From assembly GCF_000005505.3 (NCBI RefSeq), contig NC_016133.3, positions 16,430,001 through 16,494,000 of the forward strand: a stretch of 64,000 nucleotides of DNA. The letters are read 5' to 3'. Within the stretch, counting starts at the first letter, position 1, and the number at the start of each line of letters is the position of its first letter. The notes below the pieces were generated by a model. That model saw only the letters and a program-made list of their open reading frames with translations, ran no database searches and had not been told where the DNA came from. The position numbers and the translations under genes are program-made. The DNA is from Brachypodium distachyon. Taxonomy: Eukaryota > Streptophyta > Magnoliopsida > Poales > Poaceae. Of this stretch, positions 45,767 through 59,110 are shown in pieces.

Positions 45767-46793
45767 CACTACTACAAAACGGTCTATATGTAACGGCACA
45801 TCAGTAACGGGTCCGGCGCGACCGTTACTGATGAACAGAATGGGGTCTGCCCGTCCCTGCCCAGCCATACATCAGTTGCGGTCGCGCGAAGCGACCGCCA
45901 CTGATGAACCATCATACCTCGCGAGAGACATCAGTGGCGGTCGTCGGCAGTCGGTTAAGAGACGACCGCCACTGATGAACCACGCATCAGTAACGGGCGC
46001 CCTAACGCGACCGCTACTGATGTACCCCCTATTATCAGTAACGGTCGCCCAAGTCCCGACCGCCACTGATGATCGTCTCGGTTTAAATACGCTGGGCAGA
46101 GCCGCAACTGGTGAAAGAGTACTGGCGGCCCCGAATGACAATGGCACACCGACCTAAATAGGTCGTGTATAACATTCAAAGGGAGTTCACCCATCTCATC
46201 AACAATGATGTCATCAAGCTTAGTGGGGACTTCTACGAACACGTGGAACAAGTGGTGAGTAGGGTTCACCCACAACAATAGCTTCAAACTTGAAATGAGA
46301 TACATTTGTATTCTTTATATGCTTCTATGAAATTTTGACACTCTGTAATCAGTGTCGTGAAGTGTGATACATTTGTATTCTTGATATGCTTTAAATGATG
46401 TGGCTTTATATAATTTGTATGCTTTAAATGATGTGGTTGTGTATTTTTCTGTGCTGTGCTGTGATGTGCTGTGCTGTGTATTCAAATATATATTTTTCTG
46501 TGTATTTTTTGTGATTTTAATTATTTTTTTAATTACTGAAAATGTATCAAAGCGACCGTTACTGATGTACATATCATCAGTGACGGGCGCGGAAACATGA
46601 CCGTCACTGATGATGGTCTTCATCAGCAACGGTCGGGTCGGGCCGCCTGCCACTGATGATGGTACATCAGTAACGGTCGGAGCGACCGTTACTGATGATA
46701 CCCATCATCAGTAACACGAAGTTAGTAACGGCGGCCCCGACCGTTACTGATGTTGCTTTTTGACCGTTACTGATAAACTTTTCTGTAGTAGTG
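45767..46793 (+). mobile_element. Deletion derivative of the large CACTA element (1027 bp)
   Basis: Both ends match those of the 18821-41630 element in opposite orientation (CACTACTACAAAAC at left equals the big element's right end; the right 130 bp equals its left end). Target duplication CCT on both sides. It keeps the 5' array, the TTTAAATAC box, the first few bases of the leader, then jumps near 46112-46118 to the last exon of the Ulp1-domain gene and the 3' end. It lacks the gypsy insertion and shows the empty target site at 46376-46380. It cannot move without transposase in trans. Confidence 0.95.
46115..46280 (+). pseudogene. Remnant last exon of the CACTA second gene
   Basis: It aligns to the complement of 32490-32655 (tail from EYWRPRMTMG onward). 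The catalytic Cys region is deleted. A few substitutions and no start. Confidence 0.8.
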
Positions 46794-47516
46794 CCTCAAT
46801 AGTCAATAAGCAAATAAGAAACGAAAATTTATTTTCTCACTAATAGTCATCAGCCTCTCTCTGTATAGCCCAGAGTAGAGCAAGGCCTGACTGCAGCAGC
46901 TTGAGGCATCACGCTCTACCCTTGGCCCCTGGCATATACCAACTGACCCTCCAAATGATACACACCTAGTTTACCCTATGACATACAAAATACGACTAAC
47001 GAAACCAAGAATTTACCAAAAATAGCTCCAGCATTTCATCAAACACATGATGAGCATTGAGAAAAGCAAGCCACAACTCATACCAAGAGGGAGGGAGAAG
47101 TGGCAAGGAGGAGCTCCCCACTTTTAGGAATTGTATCTTATATTGACGCCATGAGAAGCCACTCAAATTGCGGTTCTCATCACCAACGCATGGACTCTCG
47201 AACCCTCCGAAGAGCCAGCGCATCGACCGGCTAACATGTGTCGACGGGCATGTATCACAGCGCACATCAGAACGCTGAAATCGGCCCATAACATTAATGA
47301 CGGAAGCCCACCGCTAGAATGACCCTCAAAAAAGGAAAACTGGCCTTTTCGCTAGCGCACCGAGAATAACTCATCTACTTTTAGGAATTGTATCTTATAT
47401 AGACACCATGAGAAGCCACGAGAATGGCGGTTATAGTCGCCAACGCATGGACTCTCGTACCCTCCGAAGAGCCAGCGCATCGTCACCCAACACACGTTGA
47501 ACAGGGGGCTAAAGGA
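46794..47516. other. No gene recognised; contains a 110-bp direct repeat
   Basis: The block from 47113 (CTTTTAGGAATTGTATCTTA to GAAGAGCCAGCGCATCG, about 47225) recurs at 47378-47482 with about ten changes. Short open frames only. Flanks the CPOX fragment below and may be one composite, possibly transposed, segment. Confidence 0.5.
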
Positions 47517-47715
47517 GCAAAAACCCTACAAGGTTGAATTCCACATAGTGGCTCCCCGTAGCTGCTGCCATGCCATGTGATCTTTTGTAATCCTGGGTGT
47601 TCTTCAGGTGTTCTATAATGCGGATGTATGCAGGAATTAGAGTCTGCGCACGGCACACCCTCTAACATAGGAAGGAAAGAATCACAGATGGTAAATAACC
47701 AGCCAATCTCCGAAA
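47517..47715 (-). pseudogene. Fragment of a coproporphyrinogen oxidase gene (exon 6 and intron)
   Basis: It matches 52676-52855 of the CPOX gene in the same orientation, covering exon 6 with its donor and part of intron 5. Shared: AAGGTTGAATTCCACATAG, GTAGCTGCTGCCATGCC, GGGATGTATGCAGGAATTA-like words. Indels destroy the frame. Intron sequence is retained, so it arose by DNA copying, not from mRNA. Confidence 0.85.
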
Positions 47716-47961
47716 ATGCCAATTGGCTCTCGCGATCCAGTGCTCATGTTATCTGGGCCATACATCTATCGATCCGACTGCTCCGGTCGACCGACCCTTA
47801 CTAGTATACCGACACCGCAGAATCGTATGGTCCGGTATTTCAGCCGGAGACCTGACACTTAATATAGGTAGGTGGTGCCTTTTTGGTCCAGCTTCTCCAA
47901 CGCCACGTCCTGGACCGGCACAGGAGGAGATCTCGCCTCCTGCTGCTTCGACGCTACCCTC

Positions 47962-49684
47962 CACTACAACAAAACAATGCATATGTGACGTCATGAGCGA
48001 CGGGCCTTTCGTGCCCGTCACTGATGACCATCATCAGTCCCGGGCCTACCCCGTCTGTCACTGATGACACACCATCAGTGACGGGTGCGTGCTCGCCCGT
48101 CACTGATGCCCCTCATCACTAACGGGCGCGCATGACCCGTCACTCATGGTTCAATGTGAAAAATAACAAAAATTCACACAAACATACATTAGTGGCGGTC
48201 TTTTCATATAGGCCCACCACTGATGACTCGTGGAGACCTTTGGAGATTGAAATAATCATAACTAATTCATAAAAAATCAGAAAAATATGATTTTTTTTAA
48301 AAGTCTTATTTTTTTTATTGCTTAAAATGAAGAGACAATAATATCATATGTTAGCATTTGAAAAATGAACTATGTAGTACAAACTTGTCATTTTGCACAC
48401 TTGAGTTCATGGTTTTATGCCAAATGAGAGAGGTTTTGTCCATTTCTATGCCATTATTCATGATAATGTATCCATTTTTTGCACAAGTGTGCATCTTGTT
48501 ATGAAAAACTATATTGCCACATAGGTTTACAATTTTTTGGTTATAAAAGTGATTGTTCATTTTCCAAATGCAAAAATGGGGTATTTTGTGAAGCAAGTAC
48601 AATTAATATGCTTCAAAATGAAAGTAGCTAATTTTTCACACAAAGTAGACCATATGTATATACTTATAAATCAGTTTGGGAACATTAAATACTTATATCT
48701 CATACTGAAAATGAAAATGAAACAAAATTTTATACCCATCACTAGCGAGTCTTTCTGCTCTGACTGTCGCTGATTGAAAGAAAGCACAATCTGTGTGCTA
48801 CATTCTGATTGGCTGAGGGAGCGAAGGCATGGATCGCTCACGTGGCAACTTCCCATCCACTCCTTCCCCCCTCTCTCTATCTCTCACGCACGCACCTCTT
48901 CCTCTTTCCTTATCTCCTCTGGCTCTCCCCGTCCTCCCTCTTCCTCTTTCCTCACCCAGTCTCCTCTCCTCTCCCCCGATCTACTACCTCTCCTCCGCTA
49001 GCAGGATCGGCAGCGGCTGCCTCCATCTCCCAGTCCTGGCCCGACTCCCAGTCCCGGCCACCAGCGACGAGGAGCCGGCACCGCCCTCCTTGCCGCCGCC
49101 CGCGACCCCGGCGACGAGGCCTGCGAGGAGGAGCCAGGCGCAGCCCTCCTTGCCGCCGCCGCCCCCGACCCCGGCCGCCGCATCCACGGCGCCGGTGAAT
49201 CTCTTCCTCTCTCTCACCCCTTCCTCTCCCCCTCTCTCTCCCTCTCTCCGATTTCTCTCTCTCACTCACCCTCTGATTATTCTCTAGCTCTTTCCGCAGG
49301 CATGGAGAGGAGGAGGAGCCGGCCGCCGCCCCGCAGATTCGCTATCTCCCTCTCGGTTTCCCTCTCTTTCTTCTCTCACTCTTGCAGGACGTCGGTGTCG
49401 AGGAGCAGGTGCCGACGAGGCGGCGCGGCCGCTATAGCAGGAGGAGCTCCACGACTACCGAGGAGGGCACTCCTCTGTCCATCTCCAGCCGCCGCCGATG
49501 CCTGCGTGTGCGGTGAGGTCGATGGAATTGGGGCTGGCCTCGTTTTTTTTTATTTTCTCAAATTCCCTATCAGTGTCGGGCGTGTGCCATGACCGCCACT
49601 GATGAGGCGCCACATCAGCCAGGAATGTTGTGTGCCCGTCAGTGATGTCGTTTTTTGCCCCTGATGGGGTGTTTTGTAGTAGTG
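47962..49684. mobile_element. Non-autonomous CACTA element, third/fourth family
   Basis: Left end CACTACAACAAAACAATG and complement of right end CACTACTACAAAACACCC. Flanks CTC and CCC, so the 3-bp duplication is imperfect. Subterminal words are CATCAGTGACGGG / CCCGTCACTGATG, different from the 18821 family. The interior has AT-rich DNA (48150-48780) and a GC-rich pyrimidine block (48830-49530) with composition-driven open frames. No transposase. Confidence 0.8.
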
Positions 49685-50664
49685 CCCCCCTCTCCTCCCT
49701 TCCTCCCTGCGCAAGGCAGGCGAAGGCAGAGCGGATCCGGTCGGCACGCTCCGCCTCTCGCGCATGGAAAACACCTTCCAAAAACGATCCATGCTTTAAT
49801 GTTCCAAGTTATTTATTAACCATCTATTAATCCGTGATTATGCGAACATTATTCACCTAATTTTTGATTGGCGTGAAAAATTGGTACATAAATCTGTACG
49901 CAAATCTGAAGTAAGAACCAGAGAATATCCACAGAAATTTCATGTGCAGATTAGAGACCGGGAGAAATTGTGTGCGGTCGAAAATACAAATCATTTGGAT
50001 TCACGGAGAAGAACACGGCGTTGCAAGCCATGGAGTTGGAAGCCATGTGTGATAGTATATTGTCTAGTGCTAATTTAACTCGGAGGAGATCGAGCTGCTA
50101 TTTGATGATTCTTGTTGCCGTCGAGGGTGGCTATATATAGGAGAGGGGGGCTGGAGCTCGGTGCCACAGTTGTAATTCAATTGCCATTGATGGAATGATA
50201 ATGTAATCCTCTTGAAACGGTCCTGTTAGTTTTTTTCTAAATGGGGACCTGGTGGTCACCCGTCGACTCCAATTAAGCTTGGCTGATACGTGTGACCGTG
50301 TTACATAATTCAGTTTTCAGACATGTTTAACCTACATGAGCGCACGACCTACCCTAGCTGTATATCTTGCAGTCCGGCCGGCAACGTGTGTGTGTAGCTG
50401 TGTACTGTTCTTTGATTATTGATCAACGGCTTAATTTTCTTGGCTAGCTAACTAGTGCTAGGCACGTTCTGTACAATCTGTTAATTCATATTGATTTGAA
50501 GAAACAAATTTGCTGGAACCAAAAAAGTCCATGTATTATCTATTAACGAATGGAAATGTTTAATTCCACTCATCCTATTGCACGTAGGTAAGGGACTACT
50601 TTTAACATTAACAAGCATAGGAAACAGAGAATGAAAATGCTTAAATCTGCTCATGTCTTGTCGA
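49685..50664. other. No gene recognised
   Basis: Mixed-composition DNA. A TATA-like GGCTATATATAGGAG lies at about 50129, with no supported gene after it. Only short open frames. Confidence 0.35.
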
Positions 50665-50965
50665 CTTTAAAATAAATATTTAATATGTTTAGCACCAGCT
50701 ATATCTCAAGGTATCCATCACACAAAAATATAGTCTTGCTAGTTGTTACAAGTACAATCACGGAGATATTATCTGACAGGAGAATTTCATGTGAGAGAGC
50801 CATCGGTTATTTTTGTGTGACAGACCACACCCAAGTCGCTTTGAATAGCAATCAGATACAGTATTGAACATCTCCTCTTTCAGAATGACAGTAACTTCTT
50901 TTATCAGTCCGAGGATGGCATTTCTTCTAGATCCACATTAATACTAAGATATAGGAGACCAAAAC
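50665..50965. repeat. Paralogue of 11696-12600 without the LINE fragment
   Basis: See the segment at 11690: matching outer parts are adjacent here, so this is the form without the LINE. Confidence 0.75.
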
Positions 50966-52141
50966 CTAGACTTTCTGAAATTTGGTTGTTCATCTACACT
51001 TCTTACTTACAGCTGACGCAAGTTAGACATCAAGAGATATGAACACAAACATTATCTCTTAGCGTAAGAAACGGCAATCATTTTCATTTCCCTTGTCTGA
51101 AAGAAGAGAGGGAAGAGAGGCAAGTTGGAATATGGCCTAGTCCCTACATGCTGTCATCACCTCCATTCAGGAAACTGCCATAATTGTTTCTCCCTCTGTA
51201 ATTGTTTATGTCTTGCTGTTCTCTCCTGTGTTCAAGCAGACTCAAACAGTGTGATAAAAAAAGTTATAATTTATAAATTTAGAAGCGTATTGGGAAGTGC
51301 ATTGGCATTTTAATTGAGAACACATGTCATTACTTATAATGATATTGAAGTGTATTTTCACAGCTTTCAGCTATGGCAATGCAGCTGCACAATGTGCAAT
51401 CGTACTTGTCAAGAACCGCAATCAGTGACTAAATACGCTAATATCAAGTTATGCATCTCAAATTTCCAGTTGAAACTGGCATTCTGATATACAAGATGTT
51501 CAGATGTTGTCGACAGGAGACCTTTTTCTGCATTACCCAGTGGTCTATGACTATGTGAGAGACAAATTTTTAAGTACTCCCTCCGATCCATATTAATTGT
51601 CTCAAATTTGACCAAATATGGATGTATCTATGCCTAAAACACGTCTAGATACATGTAATATTTCGACAACTAATATGGATTGGAGGGAGTAGCTCTGTTT
51701 TACTGAAAAATCATCAAATGTTCATTGGAAATTGTGCTGTGCTATTTAAGTATGTGGATGCTTTTCTTCTTTGAGAAAAGGGTGGTTAGCTTGTACTTCC
51801 TACCAGCCAAAGAAACTAGAAAACTCTGTAGAATTTGAAGGAAATCCAAAACAAGATATATTATGTTCATTATTTTAATGGTTCTCTTCATCCCATCTTG
51901 TCAGGATTTTTTGTGTTGCAGGAGTATAGATCTCACTTGAATAGATGGGTTTTGATTTTCAGAAACAGATGCTTATTTTTCTAGTTATGCAAATTAAGCA
52001 GACACAGATTTCACCAGTCTTGATGAGCTCACTAGAGGATATCACACCGTAAAAAATGCACAAAATTTATATATGCAAGCCACTTCAAAATAAAGTCAGA
52101 TATTACCAACAAAAAATTGAAGACTGAGCCCTTTTGACCAA
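50966..52141. other. 3' flank of CPOX gene
   Basis: No gene recognised. Contains the MITE at 51575. Minus-strand 3' UTR of the CPOX gene should lie just below 52142; I did not pick a poly(A) signal. Confidence 0.4.
51575..51691. mobile_element. Stowaway-type MITE
   Basis: 117 bp, TA at both ends, ends CTCCCTCCGATCCATATTAA and the complement of CTAATATGGATTGGAGGGAG. Same family as 3403 and 57369. Confidence 0.9.
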
Positions 52142-54208
<2,067 letters not shown>

Positions 54209-54367
54209 GGCTACTGCGGCGGCTCTTCTGTGAGCAAGATTTTAATGGGTGAACCGCCAGCCAGTCAGCTTACCCCACGTGTCCTCATCTTATCTTCGAC
54301 CACCTTCCCAGAGATTGGCGAGGCTCCTCCTGCGAACTTTGCACTGACGGCGGCGGGAGTTCCGGCG
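54209..54367. promoter_or_regulatory. 159-bp shared upstream region of CPOX (minus) and MetAP (plus)
   Basis: The two start codons are separated by 159 bp. It contains a G-box CACGTG (54276-54281) and seven bases on an I-box GATAAGA on the minus strand (54288-54294). A G-box plus I-box pair is a known light-response combination in plant promoters. No TATA box is evident for either gene. Confidence 0.6.
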
Positions 54368-56933
54368 ATGGAGCTCCTCTCGTCGCCTCCGCCGCCGCTG
54401 CCCCCCTCCTCCCCCTGCAGCCGTCCAGGTTCGTGCGCCCCGTCCTGAGGAATCTCACACTCGATTCGTATTGCCCAGTTCCCACCCCTTATCTGATCTC
54501 AAGCATCTTCTTGGTCCCTCATCAATTTCCCAGGTAAAGCTACTCTTCAGAAGTATTTCCATGCGGGAGCAACAAGAAAATCTCGAAGATTGAAAGAAGC
54601 CAATAGAAGGGCGACCTGCAGGTACAAATGTACAATCCAATCTAATGCCTCTTTGGTGACAGCATACTGACATGAATAACCTTTTGGTGCCATGAATCAT
54701 GTTTCTATTTTCTTTTTCATTTCAATGGTGCCATGAATCACCAACACTTGTTAACTGTCAAATTGAAGGGCTGCAGAGATCCATAGCACTGAACAAGCAA
54801 AGTGCAGGGAACCGCTAAGGCGCGGCACGGTCAGTCCACGCCTCCCGGTGCCCGATCACATCCCTCGGCCACCTTATGATGGTACTGATCGTCTGCCGGA
54901 TGTGAATCCTGATCGTCAAATGCATGACAGCAAGAGCATTGTTCATATGAGAGCTGCATGTGAGCTTGCTGCCCGGGTTCTTCAGTATGCAGGAACACTG
55001 GTGAAGGTAAAGCATTTTATAAAGAAAGCTTCTTATGTTGGCAAACTATGTGCCATTTCGTCATATACTTTGCTACTGGAACTGCCCTTAGTTTTGTTAT
55101 GTGTTCTGTAATATATTACTAAGACCCACTGATAGAAAATTATGGAATCTCTGTGTTCCTATCAGCCTTCGGTGACGACAGATGAAATCGACAGGGCAGT
55201 TCATCAGATGATTGTCGATGCCGGTGCCTACCCGTCTCCCCTTGGATATGGCGGGTTCCCAAAGAGCGTCTGCACATCAGTGAACGAGTGCATCTGCCAT
55301 GGAATTCCTGATTCACGCGTGCTGCAGGTCAAAACACTCCTCTACATCTTACAGTTTAAGGCCTGATCGCTAGTGACCCCCTAAAAATTGTTCCTTGTTT
55401 TCTACTGATTTCGCAGGATGGAGACATAATCAACATTGATGTTACTGTTTACTTGAATGTATGTCTAGCCGTTCTTTTTTTCCGAACCATGATGTCTAAT
55501 GGTTTGCATAGCATTAATCCAGTTATAGGTGCATTTTGTGGTGTAATGTCTAGCCGTGCTTTGTTGCTCCAGGGATACCATGGTGACACCTCAAGAACAT
55601 ATCTATGTGGAGAAGTTGATGAACCTAGCAAGCAGCTTGTAAAGGTCTGCCTTTGCTGATCACTACTGGCTCTGCTTCCAGCCACAAGTTTCAGACAGTG
55701 TCTGAAGAACTTGTCTGATGTACAGGTCACTGAAGAGTGCATGCTCAGGGGCATATCAGCCTGCAAACATGGTGCTAGCTTTAAGACAATTGGAGAGAGA
55801 ATAAGGTGTTGCTTTCTCAGATTATGGCAGTAGTATTAATTTTGTGTTGCTTTGGTAATTATAAATCAGCTACTTCTTGTTTTACTTTCACCTATAAATA
55901 TACTGTATCAGATGCCAGGATATTGTTTTGTATCCCAGGATGTGAAAATTAATTAGGAGAGAAAAAGAATTATCAGCATCTATTGATTTTTCAGGAGCAA
56001 AGGATATCGTCTAGAATTGTTTTGTGAATTCTGTTAAAATATGAGTCCTCAGAAATATTTGTACTCGTTGTTTGCAGGATATGATGAGATTACTTTCTTG
56101 ACACTATGTTACTCTCATAAGTCAAGTCGAAGTATCTAAATCAGTGCCCTGTTATTGTATTCTTAGTGATTCTTTTGGTTCCAATGGTTTTCAGTGAGAA
56201 TGTGAACAAGTACGGCTACAGTGTTGATCCTTTTGTTGGGCACGGAGTTGGGACAATCTTCCATTCAGAACCCATCATATGGCACACCTGTAAGTAAGCT
56301 CAACTGTTACTGTTTCCTTTGGCTGACGATGATCATGTACTAAATGACAGATAGGAAAAGGCAAACAATTTTCAGCGAAGCTCTTATTAATCCTCACAAC
56401 CTGCAACTAAACACACATTTGTAAACAGATGATTACGAGCCAGGGTTCATGGTTGCAGGCCAGACATTCACAATAGGTAGACCACCTTCGTCGACATTTT
56501 CCCCTTCATTACCTTGTCTTTAGATAATGCTGACTGATTTTGTGATGCAAAACAATTCAAATGTGCACTTTCCATCCTGTTGATATCTTCTTCCCGTCGG
56601 TCAGCACAATGGTAGGCTGAAACACGACTCTGTCAGGCGATATGTGGTGATGCAGCTGTGACTGAAATATGCCAGAAACCAACACCTGAAGATCCTATCA
56701 TATCCGCATGCTTTTCCTGAAGAGATGTAGCCTGCAATATAAAAGTCTGTAATAGATTGACGGTTTTCGTGATCATTCATGTTGCAGAGCCTACCCTCTC
56801 CATGGGTACCACGCGGTGCGAGGTGTGGGATGACGGCTGGACCGCCATCACGGTGGACGGCAGCCTCAATGCACAGTTTGAGCATACGGTTTTGGTCACA
56901 ATCGACGGCGCAGAGATTCTCACGAAGTGTTAA
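54368..56933 (+). CDS. Methionine aminopeptidase type 1, organellar (MAP1B/1D-like), 10 exons, 330 aa
   Basis: It removes the initiator Met from nascent proteins; MAP1B-D-type plant enzymes act in plastids or mitochondria. Exons: 54368-54428, 54534-54621, 54808-55006, 55166-55327, 55417-55458, 55573-55644, 55726-55805, 56195-56289, 56429-56476, 56788-56933; all GT-AG, phases agree, 993 nt. Metal ligands of the pita-bread fold are all present: Asp178 and Asp189 ([15 protein letters not shown]), His251 (GHGVG), Glu283 (TIEP), Glu314 (QFEH); catalytic His161 (CICHG). The N-terminal ~50 residues are Ser/Pro/Arg-rich with few acids, fitting an organelle-targeting peptide. The second exon is inferred from phase; the first ATG could be one of several. 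Confidence 0.94.
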
Positions 56934-57368
56934 GGGATGAAGAAAGGGTCTCATAGGTGGCATATTAAAGGTTAAGAGTTCAGGTCAGCCCTTTGATGAA
57001 CAAAAAGGTCCATCGGGTAAACATAAACTTGCCCTTTAAAATTTAGGGCCTCCTTGGAATGTAGAAATAGCTAGAAAAACACAGGAATTAGGTGTAATGA
57101 CATTTCGTGTTTCATCCTTGGAAATTGAGAACCCAAGGTCATGTACCAAAGTTGTTTGGTTGGTATCACAGGAATAAGACTATTTTAAAACAGAAATAAG
57201 ATGATCTAGAGATTTCAAGTATGCCATAGCTAGTTGTGACAGACAAAAATGGCAATTACCAAATGGTACGAGTGACCATAGGCTAAAAATTCCTTGGAAT
57301 TGGAGATGAAAGAGCTCGGTAGCCTCATTCCTTTGATGCAAAATACATATGGTACTTAACATATTTGG
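56934..57368. other. 3' flank of MetAP; possible degenerate MITE
   Basis: From 57049 GGGCCTCCTTGGAATGTAG resembles the end of a common grass hAT-type MITE (GGCCTCTTTGGAA form). The other end near 57340 (CCTTTGATGCAAAATAC) is only weakly complementary. No gene seen. Confidence 0.35.
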
Positions 57369-57484
57369 TACTCCTCTGATCCTAAATTCTTGACTCAAAT
57401 TTGTTCAAATATGGATGTATCTATTTTTAAAAAGCGTCTAGATACATGTAATATTTCGACAACAATTTAGGATCGGAGGGAGTA
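57369..57484. mobile_element. Stowaway-type MITE
   Basis: 116 bp, TA ends, CTCCTCTGATCCTAAATT against the complement of AATTTAGGATCGGAGGGAG. Shares TCTAGATACATGTAATATTT with the copy at 51575. Confidence 0.88.
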
Positions 57485-57549
57485 CATCATTACGTGAATA
57501 TTGGGCACGTTGTTGGAAGCGTTTTTTAGATAATGGAACAATAACTTCT

Positions 57550-59110
57550 TGTTTTTTAGGTCCATGACTCAGAGTATTCCTAAACAAAGACTTAAAACCT
57601 GCAATTTGTAATAATTAGTATTAATATTTTGGGGAAAGGCCCCCGCGTCGTCCTAGGTGCGACCCGGGTGGCGAAAAAACCCTAGCTGCCGCCGCAAATT
57701 CCTTGACCACCTCCCCTCGCCGCCGTCGACGGTCGCCGCTGGGCAAAGCCCGTGCGGTTGATGGCGGCGGCGGGGCTCCTCCGTGGCCTTCTTCGTTGTG
57801 GGGGTCCTCAGGCGTCTCGGTCGTCGGCGGGTTAGATCCGCAGCGGTGTCGGGGCCGCTAGCTCGATGGTGGCCAAATCCGGGACAGGTGGTGCTTGATC
57901 CGGTGATGGGCTGTGCCCGGCGGCGGTGGCGACTCGGGTCCCCTGCGTACGGCTGCTGCGGTGGTGTGCGGCCGGTTTCCGGCCACGGTGGGCGCGTGGC
58001 TTCGCAGGCGACCTAGGGTGCGGCCATTGGTGCGGGTGGTTCTGTAGCAGCTACTTTTTGCGGTTTCCCCGGTGGTGTGCGTGGTTGGACCCGGCTGGTG
58101 CGGGCCAGGATTTTGGTTGCAGTCGGTGTGGTTTCTCCTCGTTGAGGTTGCGGACTCGGTGGCTTGATCGCCTCGTCAGCTTGATCGCCTCGTCAGCTTC
58201 TGGACGGATCTAGAGTTCGTGATCATGAGCCGGGGAGAAATCCCTGCGTTGCTTTTGCTGACACAGACGATGATGACATCTGCAGGCTCCATGACCTTCA
58301 TGGAGGCGTCGTTGTGGCTTGACTAAGGCTCGTGCCTCGTTTGATACCGGGGGAAATCCTTGGTCTGGTTGACGAACCCGACAACGGCGGCGCTACAACG
58401 TTGTTTCTCTCTCTTGAGAGCGTTGTGTTGGTGGCCTTGGAACCTTCCAGCGAGCTTGTGCGGTGGGCGATGGTGCTGGTCCCATGCCTGGGGCGCTGGA
58501 CTTCTGGGTGCGACGCACCCCGTCGTCGATGCATCTTGGACAATCTTCTTCCTCAGCTCCGGCCTGTTGCTGCCCCACTTGCTGATCTTCTCTCTTGGCA
58601 TATTGGTGGATCAGTCCGAGGTGGTCCTGATGTTGCGGACATTCTTTGAGAGGCTTGGCGGCGGCGTGAAGCAGTTGTTGAGGTCTTGTGCGTAGTGTCT
58701 TCGCCTTTTAGGCTGGATGTTGTGCAGGTTTCTGATGTGGTTGCAACTGAGTTTTGGTCCAAACTAGTTTGGGTCGGTGGAGTGGGGTTTTCCTTTTGTC
58801 ACTTGTTGGCGTTGTACTTGCAGTCTCGGTGTTGTACTACCTTTATAACTCCTTTTTTTAATCAATGATGCACCCGATGGTTTGCATTCTAATTTTTTTT
58901 TTAATATTTTAGACAAACCCTATGCATGGTAAATTCGCTTTAGGAAAGCTACTCAAAAGGTGGCAGTCAACTACCTTTCCGCATGTAATTTGGACTCCTA
59001 AATTTTCCCAACCAAAATTGGACTCCGTGAGACATCTCTTTCGTTAATACATATACTAGTGGGGATCCTTTCCACCCCTGATGATTACTCAAGAATCTGG
59101 ATAGACTATT
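57550..59110. repeat. Local duplication, first copy (interrupted by a retroposon)
   Basis: 57550-57630 and 58911-59110 together match 59828-60150: CCTGCAATTTGTAA, TTAGTATTAATATTT, CCCTA(T/C)GCATGGTAA, GACTCCGTGA, ACTACTCAAGAA-type words. The second copy lacks the retroposon. Confidence 0.85.
57631..58900 (+). mobile_element. Non-LTR retroposon (LINE-derived or long SINE-like), 1270 bp
   Basis: Flanked by a perfect 10-bp duplication TTAATATTTT (57621-57630, 58901-58910). It begins GGGGAAAGGCCCCCGCGTCG, has a GC-rich 5' part and ends in a T-rich tail (CATTCTAATTTTTTTT). The paralogous locus at 59890 is an empty site. Open frames occur on both strands but no RT motif is visible, so it is non-autonomous. 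I could not name the family. Confidence 0.8.

Noticed and set aside
48809..49592. Frames of 96-152 codons in the CACTA element at 47962
   Set aside because: Pro/Ser/Leu low complexity on one strand and Arg/Gly on the other; best read as element leader.
47962..49684. Perfect 3-bp target duplication
   Set aside because: Flanks are CTC and CCC; the element is accepted on its ends and subterminal repeats only.
57783..58868. Frames of 60-111 codons inside the retroposon
   Set aside because: No RT, endonuclease or RNA-binding motif; the same region is open on both strands.
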